Shown: positions 1 to 5,962 of the stretch, in pieces
How the letters are laid out: each line of letters begins with the position of its first letter
Numbering within the stretch: position 1 is the first letter of the stretch
Origin: Gammaproteobacteria bacterium
GTDB taxonomy: Bacteria; Pseudomonadota; Gammaproteobacteria; Steroidobacterales; JABDKV01
Length of the DNA stretch: 8,201 nt
Assembly (NCBI GenBank): GCA_029862285.1
Contig: JAOTXR010000074.1
Coordinates: 1 to 8,201 of the forward strand
Direction: 5' to 3'
The notes under the pieces: model-generated
Told to the model about the DNA's origin: nothing
Database searches by the model: none
What the model saw: only the letters and a program-made list of their open reading frames with translations
Translations under genes and position numbers: made by a program

Positions 1-819
1 GGTGACCTTGCCCACACCTGGAATACCAAAATAGCTTTCGATTAACAGGCTGCCGCTGATAATCACCAGGGGTATGGAAAACATGATCCGCGTGATAATG
101 GGTATCAGGCTGTTTTTGAGTATGTTCTTGTAAAGTAATTTCCACGGCCGTGCACCAAAAGCCCGTGCGGTACGCACGTGATCGCGAGTCATTTCCTCCA
201 CGATAACGGCGCGGTAAAAACGGGTGTTGTAGCCAAGCGCGACAAATACCGTTGCCAATGTCGGCACAGTGACATAGCGCACGTAATCTGCGAAGGAATA
301 AACATCCCAGCCGCGGACCGGGAACATATTGAGCCCGTAGCTGGATGAAAATATTAGTTGGAAGGCAACAATGGCGATGAGGAAGCTGATACTCATGCCA
401 ACGACGGCGCCACCCATAATAAACTTGTCTATCCAACCGCCACGGTGATACGCGGCAATCAGAGCCAGCATTACACCCAGCACATTACCCAAAACAAAAC
501 CCGGCGCGGTCAGCGCCAGCGATACCGGAATAGTCCGCGCGAGCAGGCCATTGACCCGCTCGCCGGTTGAATCGGAATGACCGAAGTCGAGCGTCAGCAA
601 TTCCCGCAAATAATCGGCATAGCGAACGAAAAAAGGCCGATCGTAGCCCAGCTGATGCCGAACCTCTTCGATCTGCTCCTGGGTCGGGTTTTTGCCCAGT
701 AGTTCGTAGGTCTTGTCGGGACCGTAATACACCATCAGTACGAAACTGATAAAGGTCACACCCAGGACCAGGGGGATACCGCCGATCAGTTTGCGGATTG
801 CATACTGAAGCAGTTCCAC
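1..819 (-). CDS. Peptide ABC transporter permease, DppB/OppB family (3' end missing)
   Basis: Inner-membrane permease subunit of a dipeptide/oligopeptide ABC importer. The frame is open from 819 to base 1, giving 273 residues; family members are usually about 310-340, so roughly the last 40-60 residues lie outside the window. Visible features: TM1 at about residues 11-32; the family N-terminal region with QEQIEEVRHQLGYDRP at 47-62 and the LDFG motif at 77-80; further hydrophobic segments near 97-123, 134-157, 184-205 and 246-260. The cytoplasmic EAA loop, which contacts the ATPase, spans about 208-243 (EEMTRDHVRTARAFG...). The C-terminal family signature ESYFGIPGVGK is at 261-271. The start is taken as GTG at 819, 11 nt after the stop of the substrate-binding gene; the ribosome binding site (TAGGG about 9 nt upstream) is weak, suggesting coupling. 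The second permease and ATPases would be expected beyond base 1. The family is certain; the exact substrate is not. Confidence 0.95.
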   Translation of the reverse strand, partial: MELLQYAIRKLIGGIPLVLGVTFISFVLMVYYGPDKTYELLGKNPTQEQIEEVRHQLGYDRPFFVRYADYLRELLTLDFGHSDSTGERVNGLLARTIPVSLALTAPGFVLGNVLGVMLALIAAYHRGGWIDKFIMGGAVVGMSISFLIAIVAFQLIFSSSYGLNMFPVRGWDVYSFADYVRYVTVPTLATVFVALGYNTRFYRAVIVEEMTRDHVRTARAFGARPWKLLYKNILKNSLIPIITRIMFSIPLVIISGSLLIESYFGIPGVGKVT

Positions 820-830
820 GAAGCTGCGCC

Positions 831-2624
831 CTACTCGTCCCGCAAATCGACGAAACGTAACCAGAATCCGCCGACGATATTGCGGTCCGGGTAAGCAATG
901 ACACCGTCATGCCACATCAGTAGATTGGTGCGTGACAGACCCATGACGGCAACACAGCTATCGACGAGAATCTGATTCATCCGGTGGTATATCGCGGTAC
1001 GCTCCGGCCCCGGCTGCATAACCGCGGATTGCTCATAGAGCCGGTCATATTCCGGATCAGCAAAATTCGCATCATTGGAGCCTGGCGACCCGTTTGGCCC
1101 ATAGAACAGCTGCAGCACATTTTCCGCATCGGGGTAATCCAGCCCCCAGGACTTGCTGATAAACGGCAACTTGCTTTGCTTCCAGGCCTTGCTGACATCG
1201 CCGAAGGTGGCGAATTGCTCCAGTACAATTTTTTCCGACGGATAACCAATCTCCGAAACAAACCCACGGAATTGTTCAAACAACTGCCGTTGTTTTACCG
1301 AAGCTGCGACACCGTAGGTCAATTCCGGCAAATTGTCGGCGGTCCAGTCATGCTCGGCCAACAGCTTCCTGGCGCCCGCCACATCGCGGGTGACACTGTC
1401 CCGGGGCATCTCGCCATCGAACTCCGGCACCGCCGGCGGGATAATTCCAGGAAAGATCTTCGCGATACCGTTATAGAAACGCTCGTCACGCTGATTCCAG
1501 TCAAATGCCTTAATCACCGCACAGCGTAGTGCTTTGTTGCGCTCGGCCTGGGCCGGATCCGGGTGATAGCCGAATTCTTCGAAATCCATATTAAACGTAT
1601 TGAAAATCACTTCTGGCGCAACGAGGTCGAGCATGTTGTAGCGGCTTATCAATTCAGGCTTGAGCGTAGGCGGAGTCTTGGAAGACAACACCGCGTCGAA
1701 TTGCTCACTCGGAATCTTGGCAAACTGTATTTCGCTGCCTTTGGAAAAAGAATTCCATCGCGCTGCATCTTCAGTAACAAAATTCACATCGACACGGTCC
1801 ACAAACGGCGGCGAGCGTCCCTCAATTGCTTCCAGACCGAGACCATCATGCAAGGCCGGATCGTAGCCTTCTGCCGCCAGATCCACCGGCTCGGCACGAA
1901 AACGCGGGTTCTTTATCAGCACCGCGCGCGCGGTATCAAACTGCTTCATTTGAAACGGCCCCGATCCAACCGGCCGTGTGGCGAACTCAGGTCCGTAGTG
2001 CTCGACGGCCTCACGCGGAACCAACGCCGCGAAACCCATCGTCAATGTATGCACCAGCTGGGGATAGGGTCTGGTCAATGTGATCTGAATGGTGTGGCGA
2101 TCGAGTGCACGCAAGCCGCTAATTTCGGCATCGTAGTCGCTCCCGGCTTCTTTCCAGGCATCCAGCCCCGCAATTCGGCCTTGCCAGACCCAGGCACCTT
2201 GAGACAGGGAAGCCGGATCAAAATGACGCTTGATCGAGTACACAAAATCTTCGGCTACGACTTCGCGGCCTCTGCCATCCGGAAAACTCGGATCATCGGT
2301 GAAATGCACGCCCGGTTTTATGCTGATTGTGTAAGTCAGACCATCGTCGGACACCTTTGGTAAGTCGGTCGCCAGATTAGTCTTCAGTGTGTAGGGACGA
2401 GCCAGGTATTTATAAGCGTACAAGGTGTCATACACATTGAGTATGACGAAATTTGAATAGACTGTTGCCGCCTGGGTCGGGTCGATCTTGTTCGGCGCCT
2501 GATCCATCGAGTGTCGATAGATTTTTTGCGTGGTTGCTGCAGGATCGCGACTACCGCCGCCGTCGCCACAACCGGCAAGAACAATCGACGCTGCCGCAAG
2601 CACAATCAGTATCCAGGATTTCAT
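831..2624 (-). CDS. ABC transporter substrate-binding lipoprotein, SBP_bac_5 (peptide-binding) family
   Basis: Extracytoplasmic solute-binding protein that captures peptides (or a similar ligand) for the adjacent permease. The 597-residue product starts with a hydrophobic signal (residues 4-16) and lipobox VLAG-C, with predicted lipidated Cys19. A Gly/Ser linker follows, then family features: DPTQAATVYS near 48-57, DTLYAYKYLA near 66-75, the GLTYTISIKPGVHFTD block at about 95-110, AEDFVYSIKR at 124-133 and the characteristic PVGSGPF at 218-224. It is somewhat longer than typical OppA/DppA (about 530-550). The start is ATG at 2624, not an upstream in-frame codon, because AAGGG lies 7 nt upstream, the lipoprotein signal begins exactly there, and any longer form would overlap the phosphatase gene. 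It has its own promoter and is followed 11 nt later by the permease gene. The ligand cannot be named from sequence alone. Confidence 0.95.
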   Translation of the reverse strand: MKSWILIVLAAASIVLAGCGDGGGSRDPAATTQKIYRHSMDQAPNKIDPTQAATVYSNFVILNVYDTLYAYKYLARPYTLKTNLATDLPKVSDDGLTYTISIKPGVHFTDDPSFPDGRGREVVAEDFVYSIKRHFDPASLSQGAWVWQGRIAGLDAWKEAGSDYDAEISGLRALDRHTIQITLTRPYPQLVHTLTMGFAALVPREAVEHYGPEFATRPVGSGPFQMKQFDTARAVLIKNPRFRAEPVDLAAEGYDPALHDGLGLEAIEGRSPPFVDRVDVNFVTEDAARWNSFSKGSEIQFAKIPSEQFDAVLSSKTPPTLKPELISRYNMLDLVAPEVIFNTFNMDFEEFGYHPDPAQAERNKALRCAVIKAFDWNQRDERFYNGIAKIFPGIIPPAVPEFDGEMPRDSVTRDVAGARKLLAEHDWTADNLPELTYGVAASVKQRQLFEQFRGFVSEIGYPSEKIVLEQFATFGDVSKAWKQSKLPFISKSWGLDYPDAENVLQLFYGPNGSPGSNDANFADPEYDRLYEQSAVMQPGPERTAIYHRMNQILVDSCVAVMGLSRTNLLMWHDGVIAYPDRNIVGGFWLRFVDLRDE

Positions 2625-2657
2625 ATCGTCGCCCTTGCCTGTTAGACCGGACCGGGG

Positions 2658-2687
2658 ATTACAGCGGCCGGAGCCGATCGTTGTCAA
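2658..2687 (-). promoter_or_regulatory. Sigma70-type promoter for the peptide transporter genes
   Basis: On the minus strand, a perfect -35 hexamer TTGACA (2687-2682) is followed by an 18-nt spacer and TGTAAT (2663-2658), one mismatch from the TATAAT consensus. It lies in the 79-nt gap between the phosphatase stop and the lipoprotein start. Transcription would begin near 2651, giving a leader of roughly 25 nt before the ATG, with AAGGG at 2636-2632 as ribosome binding site. The leader and spacer contain short GC-rich repeats (CGGTC twice; CGGC/GCCG around a 4-nt loop), too small to call an operator. No T-tract terminator for the upstream operon is visible in this gap, so some read-through from the signalling genes is possible. 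Confidence 0.72.
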
Positions 2688-2703
2688 ATGAGACCCGCCA
2701 GCA

Positions 2704-3519
2704 CTAACGGCTGCGCCGGTAGAGTATAAGAGTTGTGTCATCCGGCTTGCTCGGCGCGCCACCGGCCGGTGCCGTCATGCGTTGCTGCACCGCATTCATC
2801 ACGCGTTTGGCTGCCTTTACCAGAGATCCGACCCGCACAAAATCGATCAGTTCATCCAGGTGCAGATTATCCAATACACCATCGGTCACCAGTACCACGG
2901 TATCCCGCCGGCGTAATGCAAGACTATGGCCAATCTCGATGCGCATGTCACGCGCTCCGATGACATTGGAAACCAGATGACGATCCTCGTGGTGCATTGC
3001 TTCACCCTCATCCATAACCCCGGCCTCGACCGCATAACCGATCGGCGAGTGCGCTACTGTCTGCATCCGCAGACGACCACGCTGACCGACGACCAACACC
3101 GCTGAGTCACCGATATGAATGGGTCGCACGCGATGATCCCTGACTTCGACAACCGCCAGGGTGGTCGCAGATCCGCTACCACTGCTCTGAACTTTGTCGT
3201 TGGCTTTTTCGATCGCATTGACTATTGCCGCACGTGATGGTGGCTCACCCTTGTTTGCCGGCACAGTCAATGCCGCCAGCGCTCGTATCGCTTCGGAAGA
3301 CGCCGTATGTGCCAGCCGTGAACCGCCAACACCGTCGGCGACCGCCAGTATGGCGGCGCTACGGGTCAATGGCACGATTACACCGGCATCTTCATTGTGA
3401 CCGGATTTGTCGGGGGCGCGGAACGAACACAGCACCGCATGACCGTGTGCAACGCCGACGTGGTGAGGCTCAGTATCGACACAATCCTCCAGCAGCAACG
3501 GCTCTTTCAGCGGTTTCAC
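2704..3519 (-). CDS. PP2C-family Ser/Thr protein phosphatase
   Basis: Metal-dependent protein phosphatase, 271 residues, with no signal peptide or membrane segment and therefore cytoplasmic. It presumably reverses phosphorylation by the kinase encoded directly upstream. The PP2C motifs are present in order: NED at 42-44, ADGVGG at 61-66, SGSATT at 115-120, IGDSA at 136-140, VTDGVLDN at 211-218 and PDDTT at 259-263. The acidic metal ligands expected of an active enzyme (D44, D62, D213, D260/D261) are all retained. The start is GTG at 3519: GGAGAGG at 3530-3524 is a strong ribosome binding site, with GGAG 7 nt from the GTG, and it overlaps the kinase stop codon at 3523-3521. The longer open frame to 3609 would overlap the kinase zinc-ribbon coding region and lacks such a site. 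The 1-nt gap to the kinase gene indicates translational coupling. The family call is firm; the substrate is inferred. Confidence 0.95.
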   Translation of the reverse strand: MKPLKEPLLLEDCVDTEPHHVGVAHGHAVLCSFRAPDKSGHNEDAGVIVPLTRSAAILAVADGVGGSRLAHTASSEAIRALAALTVPANKGEPPSRAAIVNAIEKANDKVQSSGSGSATTLAVVEVRDHRVRPIHIGDSAVLVVGQRGRLRMQTVAHSPIGYAVEAGVMDEGEAMHHEDRHLVSNVIGARDMRIEIGHSLALRRRDTVVLVTDGVLDNLHLDELIDFVRVGSLVKAAKRVMNAVQQRMTAPAGGAPSKPDDTTLILYRRSR

Positions 3520-3520
3520 G

Positions 3521-4831
3521 TCACCTCTCCAGGTGGTCGGCACACCACGGACACCAGGCCCAGAACTCAGAAAGCACGCTATTACCGCAGCGGCTGCAAG
3601 CCGTGCCATCCGGCAGCTTCCAGCGTTTCTTAACTTTGGTGCGGCACCACGGACAATAACGCATGTGCGGCATCAGGTCCTTGCGGGTACACCGAGTGTT
3701 ACTGCAACGCGCCGTATATCTTTTGTCCGAATACTCCTTTTCCGCCGCGTCGTCGTATTTTGGCCCATAACACCAGGCACAATAATTCCAATCCAGTTTC
3801 ATGCCCCGATTACAGCGTGAGCATTGTGCAGGAAAGTTCGTTTCACCTTCCAGGAATCGATCGGATGCACCACACCACGGACATGCCAACATCGATTCGG
3901 CAACGGGACCATGGCACTTACGACAACTGAAGCGTGCCTCCAGTTGCTTACCATAGCGTCGACGGAATTGCCGCCAGCGCACTTCATGCCACGACGGACC
4001 ATTGGTGTCACGTGTTTTGCGCCGCCGCGCCTTGCGTTGTAACCACGCCCGTGTCCGGGGTTGTATGCGCTCAAACTCGGCGAGCATCGTTCCAGCATTG
4101 GCAAAGCGCCGCGACGGCGTGATGTCGATCGATTTTTTTACAAAAGCTATGAACTCTCCCGGTACCCGTGTGCGCAGTTTGTCAAAACCCGGTCCCGGCC
4201 AGGTGAACGGCCACTCAGGAAGCTTGCCGGTCAGCATCCGATAAATAATCAGGCCCAATGAAAATACATCGGAGCGATAACCAGGGCGACCCATCGCCTG
4301 CTCCGGCGCCAGATAACCAAGCGTGCCCGAGCCCGAGGCCTTGACCGTGCGCAATGCAATCTTGGCAATACCGAAATCTGCCAGTCTCAGGTGATTGTCC
4401 GGAAACAGGATGAAGTTCTCTGGCTTGATGTCGCAATGGATGACCCGCAAGCCATGGGCAAAAGCCACGCCCTCCAGCATCTGCGATATCAAATCCAATA
4501 CGGTATCGGTGGCAATGCGGTAGCTTATGCGATCAGCCAGCGTGCCAACGCCCAGGGGACTGACAATAACAAAATGATTGTCGATAAAACCCGCGTCTTT
4601 GATCGGCAGGATATGCGGGTGATCCAATTTGGCCGCCAGCCGCACTTCTTTTTTAAATTCCTCCGGGAATTTGTCCTCAAGTTGGTAATGATGCGGAATT
4701 TTCAGTGCGACTCGCACACCGAGAATAGTGTCGAGTGCTGCATAGACGGATGCGAAATTGGTGACCGCGAGCCGTTTCTCGATACGGTATTTTCCCAGCT
4801 TCTGTCTGCGCTTTAGCCTTTCTAATTTCAT
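3521..4831 (-). CDS. Ser/Thr protein kinase with four C-terminal zinc ribbons
   Basis: Hanks-type kinase of 436 residues, counting from ATG at 4831. The kinase domain spans about 14-256: VALK with K44, probable helix-C E62, HCDIKPEN at 132-139 (catalytic D134, K136, N139), DFG at 152-154, GTLGYLAPE at 169-177 and the SDVFSLG block at 187-193, so catalysis is likely intact. The Arg of HRD is replaced by Cys (non-RD type), and the nucleotide loop (LAVTNFASVY, 21-30) lacks the usual glycines. A basic linker (about 264-300) leads to four cysteine-pair modules: C303/306 with C317/320, C337/340 with C351/354, C376/381 with C393/396, and C412/415 with C427/430, i.e. double-zinc-ribbon-like folds. 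There is no membrane segment, unlike PASTA-type kinases. A TTG start at 4897 (22 more residues) is possible; neither start has a strong ribosome binding site. A kinase with a zinc-ribbon tail beside VWA and PP2C genes recalls the TerY-P triad. Confidence 0.93.
   Translation of the reverse strand: MKLERLKRRQKLGKYRIEKRLAVTNFASVYAALDTILGVRVALKIPHHYQLEDKFPEEFKKEVRLAAKLDHPHILPIKDAGFIDNHFVIVSPLGVGTLADRISYRIATDTVLDLISQMLEGVAFAHGLRVIHCDIKPENFILFPDNHLRLADFGIAKIALRTVKASGSGTLGYLAPEQAMGRPGYRSDVFSLGLIIYRMLTGKLPEWPFTWPGPGFDKLRTRVPGEFIAFVKKSIDITPSRRFANAGTMLAEFERIQPRTRAWLQRKARRRKTRDTNGPSWHEVRWRQFRRRYGKQLEARFSCRKCHGPVAESMLACPWCGASDRFLEGETNFPAQCSRCNRGMKLDWNYCAWCYGPKYDDAAEKEYSDKRYTARCSNTRCTRKDLMPHMRYCPWCRTKVKKRWKLPDGTACSRCGNSVLSEFWAWCPWCADHLER
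3524..3530 (-). promoter_or_regulatory. Ribosome binding site that fixes the phosphatase GTG start
   Basis: GGAGAGG on the minus strand overlaps the last codons and stop of the kinase gene (GAG-AGG-TGA), with the GTG start at 3519. This site decides the phosphatase start. It also means ribosomes finishing the kinase pass directly over the phosphatase initiation region, which should keep kinase and phosphatase synthesis in step. Confidence 0.8.
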
Positions 4832-4835
4832 CGCT

Positions 4836-4916
4836 GGCAGTTTACGTGAACCAGCCGCCGGACGCCCATTGTTTTTGTGCGCACCATATTCCCCCAACCG
4901 CGATACGAAAACTGCC
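4836..4916. repeat. 8-bp inverted repeat in the kinase leader
   Basis: GGCAGTTT at 4836-4843 and its exact reverse complement AAACTGCC at 4909-4916 flank 65 nt in the gap between the second VWA gene and the kinase gene. The proximal arm ends 4 nt from the kinase ATG at 4831, where the ribosome binding site should be, so a hairpin in the mRNA could mask initiation. The alternative TTG start (4897) lies in the loop. With only 8 bp and a long loop this may be chance. I saw no convincing promoter or terminator in the remainder of this 123-nt stretch. Confidence 0.35.
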
Positions 4917-4954
4917 CGAGGAGAGAAACGACTGGATTCCGGCCGCGACTGACC

Positions 4955-5950
4955 TCAGCGCGCCGAATTCAACGCGATAAAGGTCCCCCCGTGCTGCGCA
5001 CAAAGCAGTCGCATCAGTATGGCAAAGCGTTCGCCGCTGATCTGCAGACGCGGATCCTGCTCCAGCATCACCGGAAAACCAACCGCATGAATTCGCACCA
5101 GACGTTCACCGTCTTCGCCTACGCGATTGATCTTGTCCACGGCATCCAGCACCGGTTGCACAGCGCCACCGGTGAACTCGTCGCCAAACACGTAAATGCT
5201 GATTCTCTTGTCCGGCGAATAGAAGGTCGAAATCGCTCGCGTAATACCCTCCACCGGGCTGGAGTTACTAAACGCCCGCCAGGATCGCAGTGTGTCCAGA
5301 ATAGCCTTACGGCGGGCACGTGAGTCAGGCACCCAGCGGCCACGATAACGCGGAAACATGTATTGGCCCATATCGTTCATCACCTGAATGCCCTGGACAT
5401 CCGGATAGACCGCGAGCGTTTCACTGACTTTTCGCATGACAGCCGGCCAGGCGTATTGCCACATGCTGGAAGATGTATCGATAATAAAAATAATGTACTC
5501 GCTGTCCGCCGGAATACCACCGATGATGCTGCTGGGTTCCGCTTCGTAAATTCGCAACTCATCCAGCTCCTGGGTGAGTTCCGCCCGTGCAAACTCCAGC
5601 CGCTCCTCGAGAATATTGGCTACAGTGGAATCTTTGTCCGACATATCGAATTCGCCAGTGAGAGAATTCAGCCTGTCGGTGAGCCGGGCCATCGTTCCCC
5701 TGCGACGCGAAATACGGTCGCGACTATCCTCCAGTTCTGCGTCGACGGCCGGAATCTGACTGCGCAGGGCATCGACACGGTCCTGCAACGACTGCACCTG
5801 GGTTCGCAGTGCCTCGGTGGTCTGCTCCAGCACGATGGGCTGGGTCACCTTGGTGATCACCAGCAACAACAGGATTGCGCCAAATCCACAGGCGATTGCA
5901 TCGAGGAATGACAAGCTGAACGGCTGGATGTCCCGGCGGTTTCGCTTCAT
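4955..5950 (-). CDS. Membrane-anchored VWA protein with ExbD/TolR-like N-terminus (second of pair)
   Basis: Protein of 331 residues. A basic N-terminus (MKRNRRD) is followed by FSLSFLD at 11-17 and a hydrophobic segment to about 33 (AIACGFGAILLLLVIT), predicted as one membrane pass with the C-terminus in the periplasm. Residues about 40-135 are Glu/Arg/Leu/Gln-rich with heptad-like spacing (coiled coil). The VWA domain begins near 150: YIIFIIDTSSSM holds the MIDAS DxSxS (D158, S160, S162), NSSP at 229-232 takes the place of the usual Thr motif, and FGDEF supplies D257. Function is unknown; VWA domains usually bind partner proteins through a metal ion. The ATG at 5950 is chosen because AAAGGA (5962-5957) lies 6 nt upstream, and the ATG overlaps the preceding stop as ATGA. 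An in-frame TTG at 5956 is less likely. It is paralogous to the gene upstream, with the N-terminal motif at the same residue numbers. Confidence 0.9.
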   Translation of the reverse strand: MKRNRRDIQPFSLSFLDAIACGFGAILLLLVITKVTQPIVLEQTTEALRTQVQSLQDRVDALRSQIPAVDAELEDSRDRISRRRGTMARLTDRLNSLTGEFDMSDKDSTVANILEERLEFARAELTQELDELRIYEAEPSSIIGGIPADSEYIIFIIDTSSSMWQYAWPAVMRKVSETLAVYPDVQGIQVMNDMGQYMFPRYRGRWVPDSRARRKAILDTLRSWRAFSNSSPVEGITRAISTFYSPDKRISIYVFGDEFTGGAVQPVLDAVDKINRVGEDGERLVRIHAVGFPVMLEQDPRLQISGERFAILMRLLCAQHGGTFIALNSAR

Positions 5951-5962
5951 GGCCAATCCTTT
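5947..5962 (-). promoter_or_regulatory. ATGA stop/start overlap and ribosome binding site coupling the two VWA genes
   Basis: The stop TGA of the first VWA gene (5949-5947) and the ATG of the second (5950-5948) share two bases. AAAGGA at 5962-5957 is placed 6 nt before the ATG. This arrangement usually indicates translational coupling and similar yields, consistent with the two VWA proteins acting in one complex. Confidence 0.8.

Noticed and set aside
485..910. 141-residue open frame on the minus strand
   Set aside because: It is an out-of-frame shadow of the permease gene, whose own frame is open from 819 to base 1 and reads as an unambiguous DppB/OppB permease.
1563..2363. 266-residue open frame on the plus strand
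   Set aside because: It lies wholly antisense to the substrate-binding protein, has no recognisable domain, and its composition is what the complementary strand of a GC-rich gene gives.
2625..2762. Extended N-terminus of the substrate-binding protein
   Set aside because: It would overlap the phosphatase gene and cover the promoter. The lipoprotein signal and the AAGGG site place the start at 2624.
3520..3609. Extended N-terminus of the phosphatase
   Set aside because: It overlaps the zinc-ribbon coding part of the kinase; the GTG at 3519 has a well-placed GGAGAGG site.
4832..4954. Internal promoter before the kinase gene
   Set aside because: Only poor matches to -35 and -10 hexamers at wrong spacing were found; nothing comparable to the promoter at 2658-2687.
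4898..4957. Stop-codon read-through fusing the second VWA protein to the kinase (same frame, single TGA)
   Set aside because: Sharing a frame has a one-in-three chance. A fusion would put the kinase on the same side of the membrane as the VWA domain, predicted periplasmic, where ATP is absent. No recoding signal is seen.
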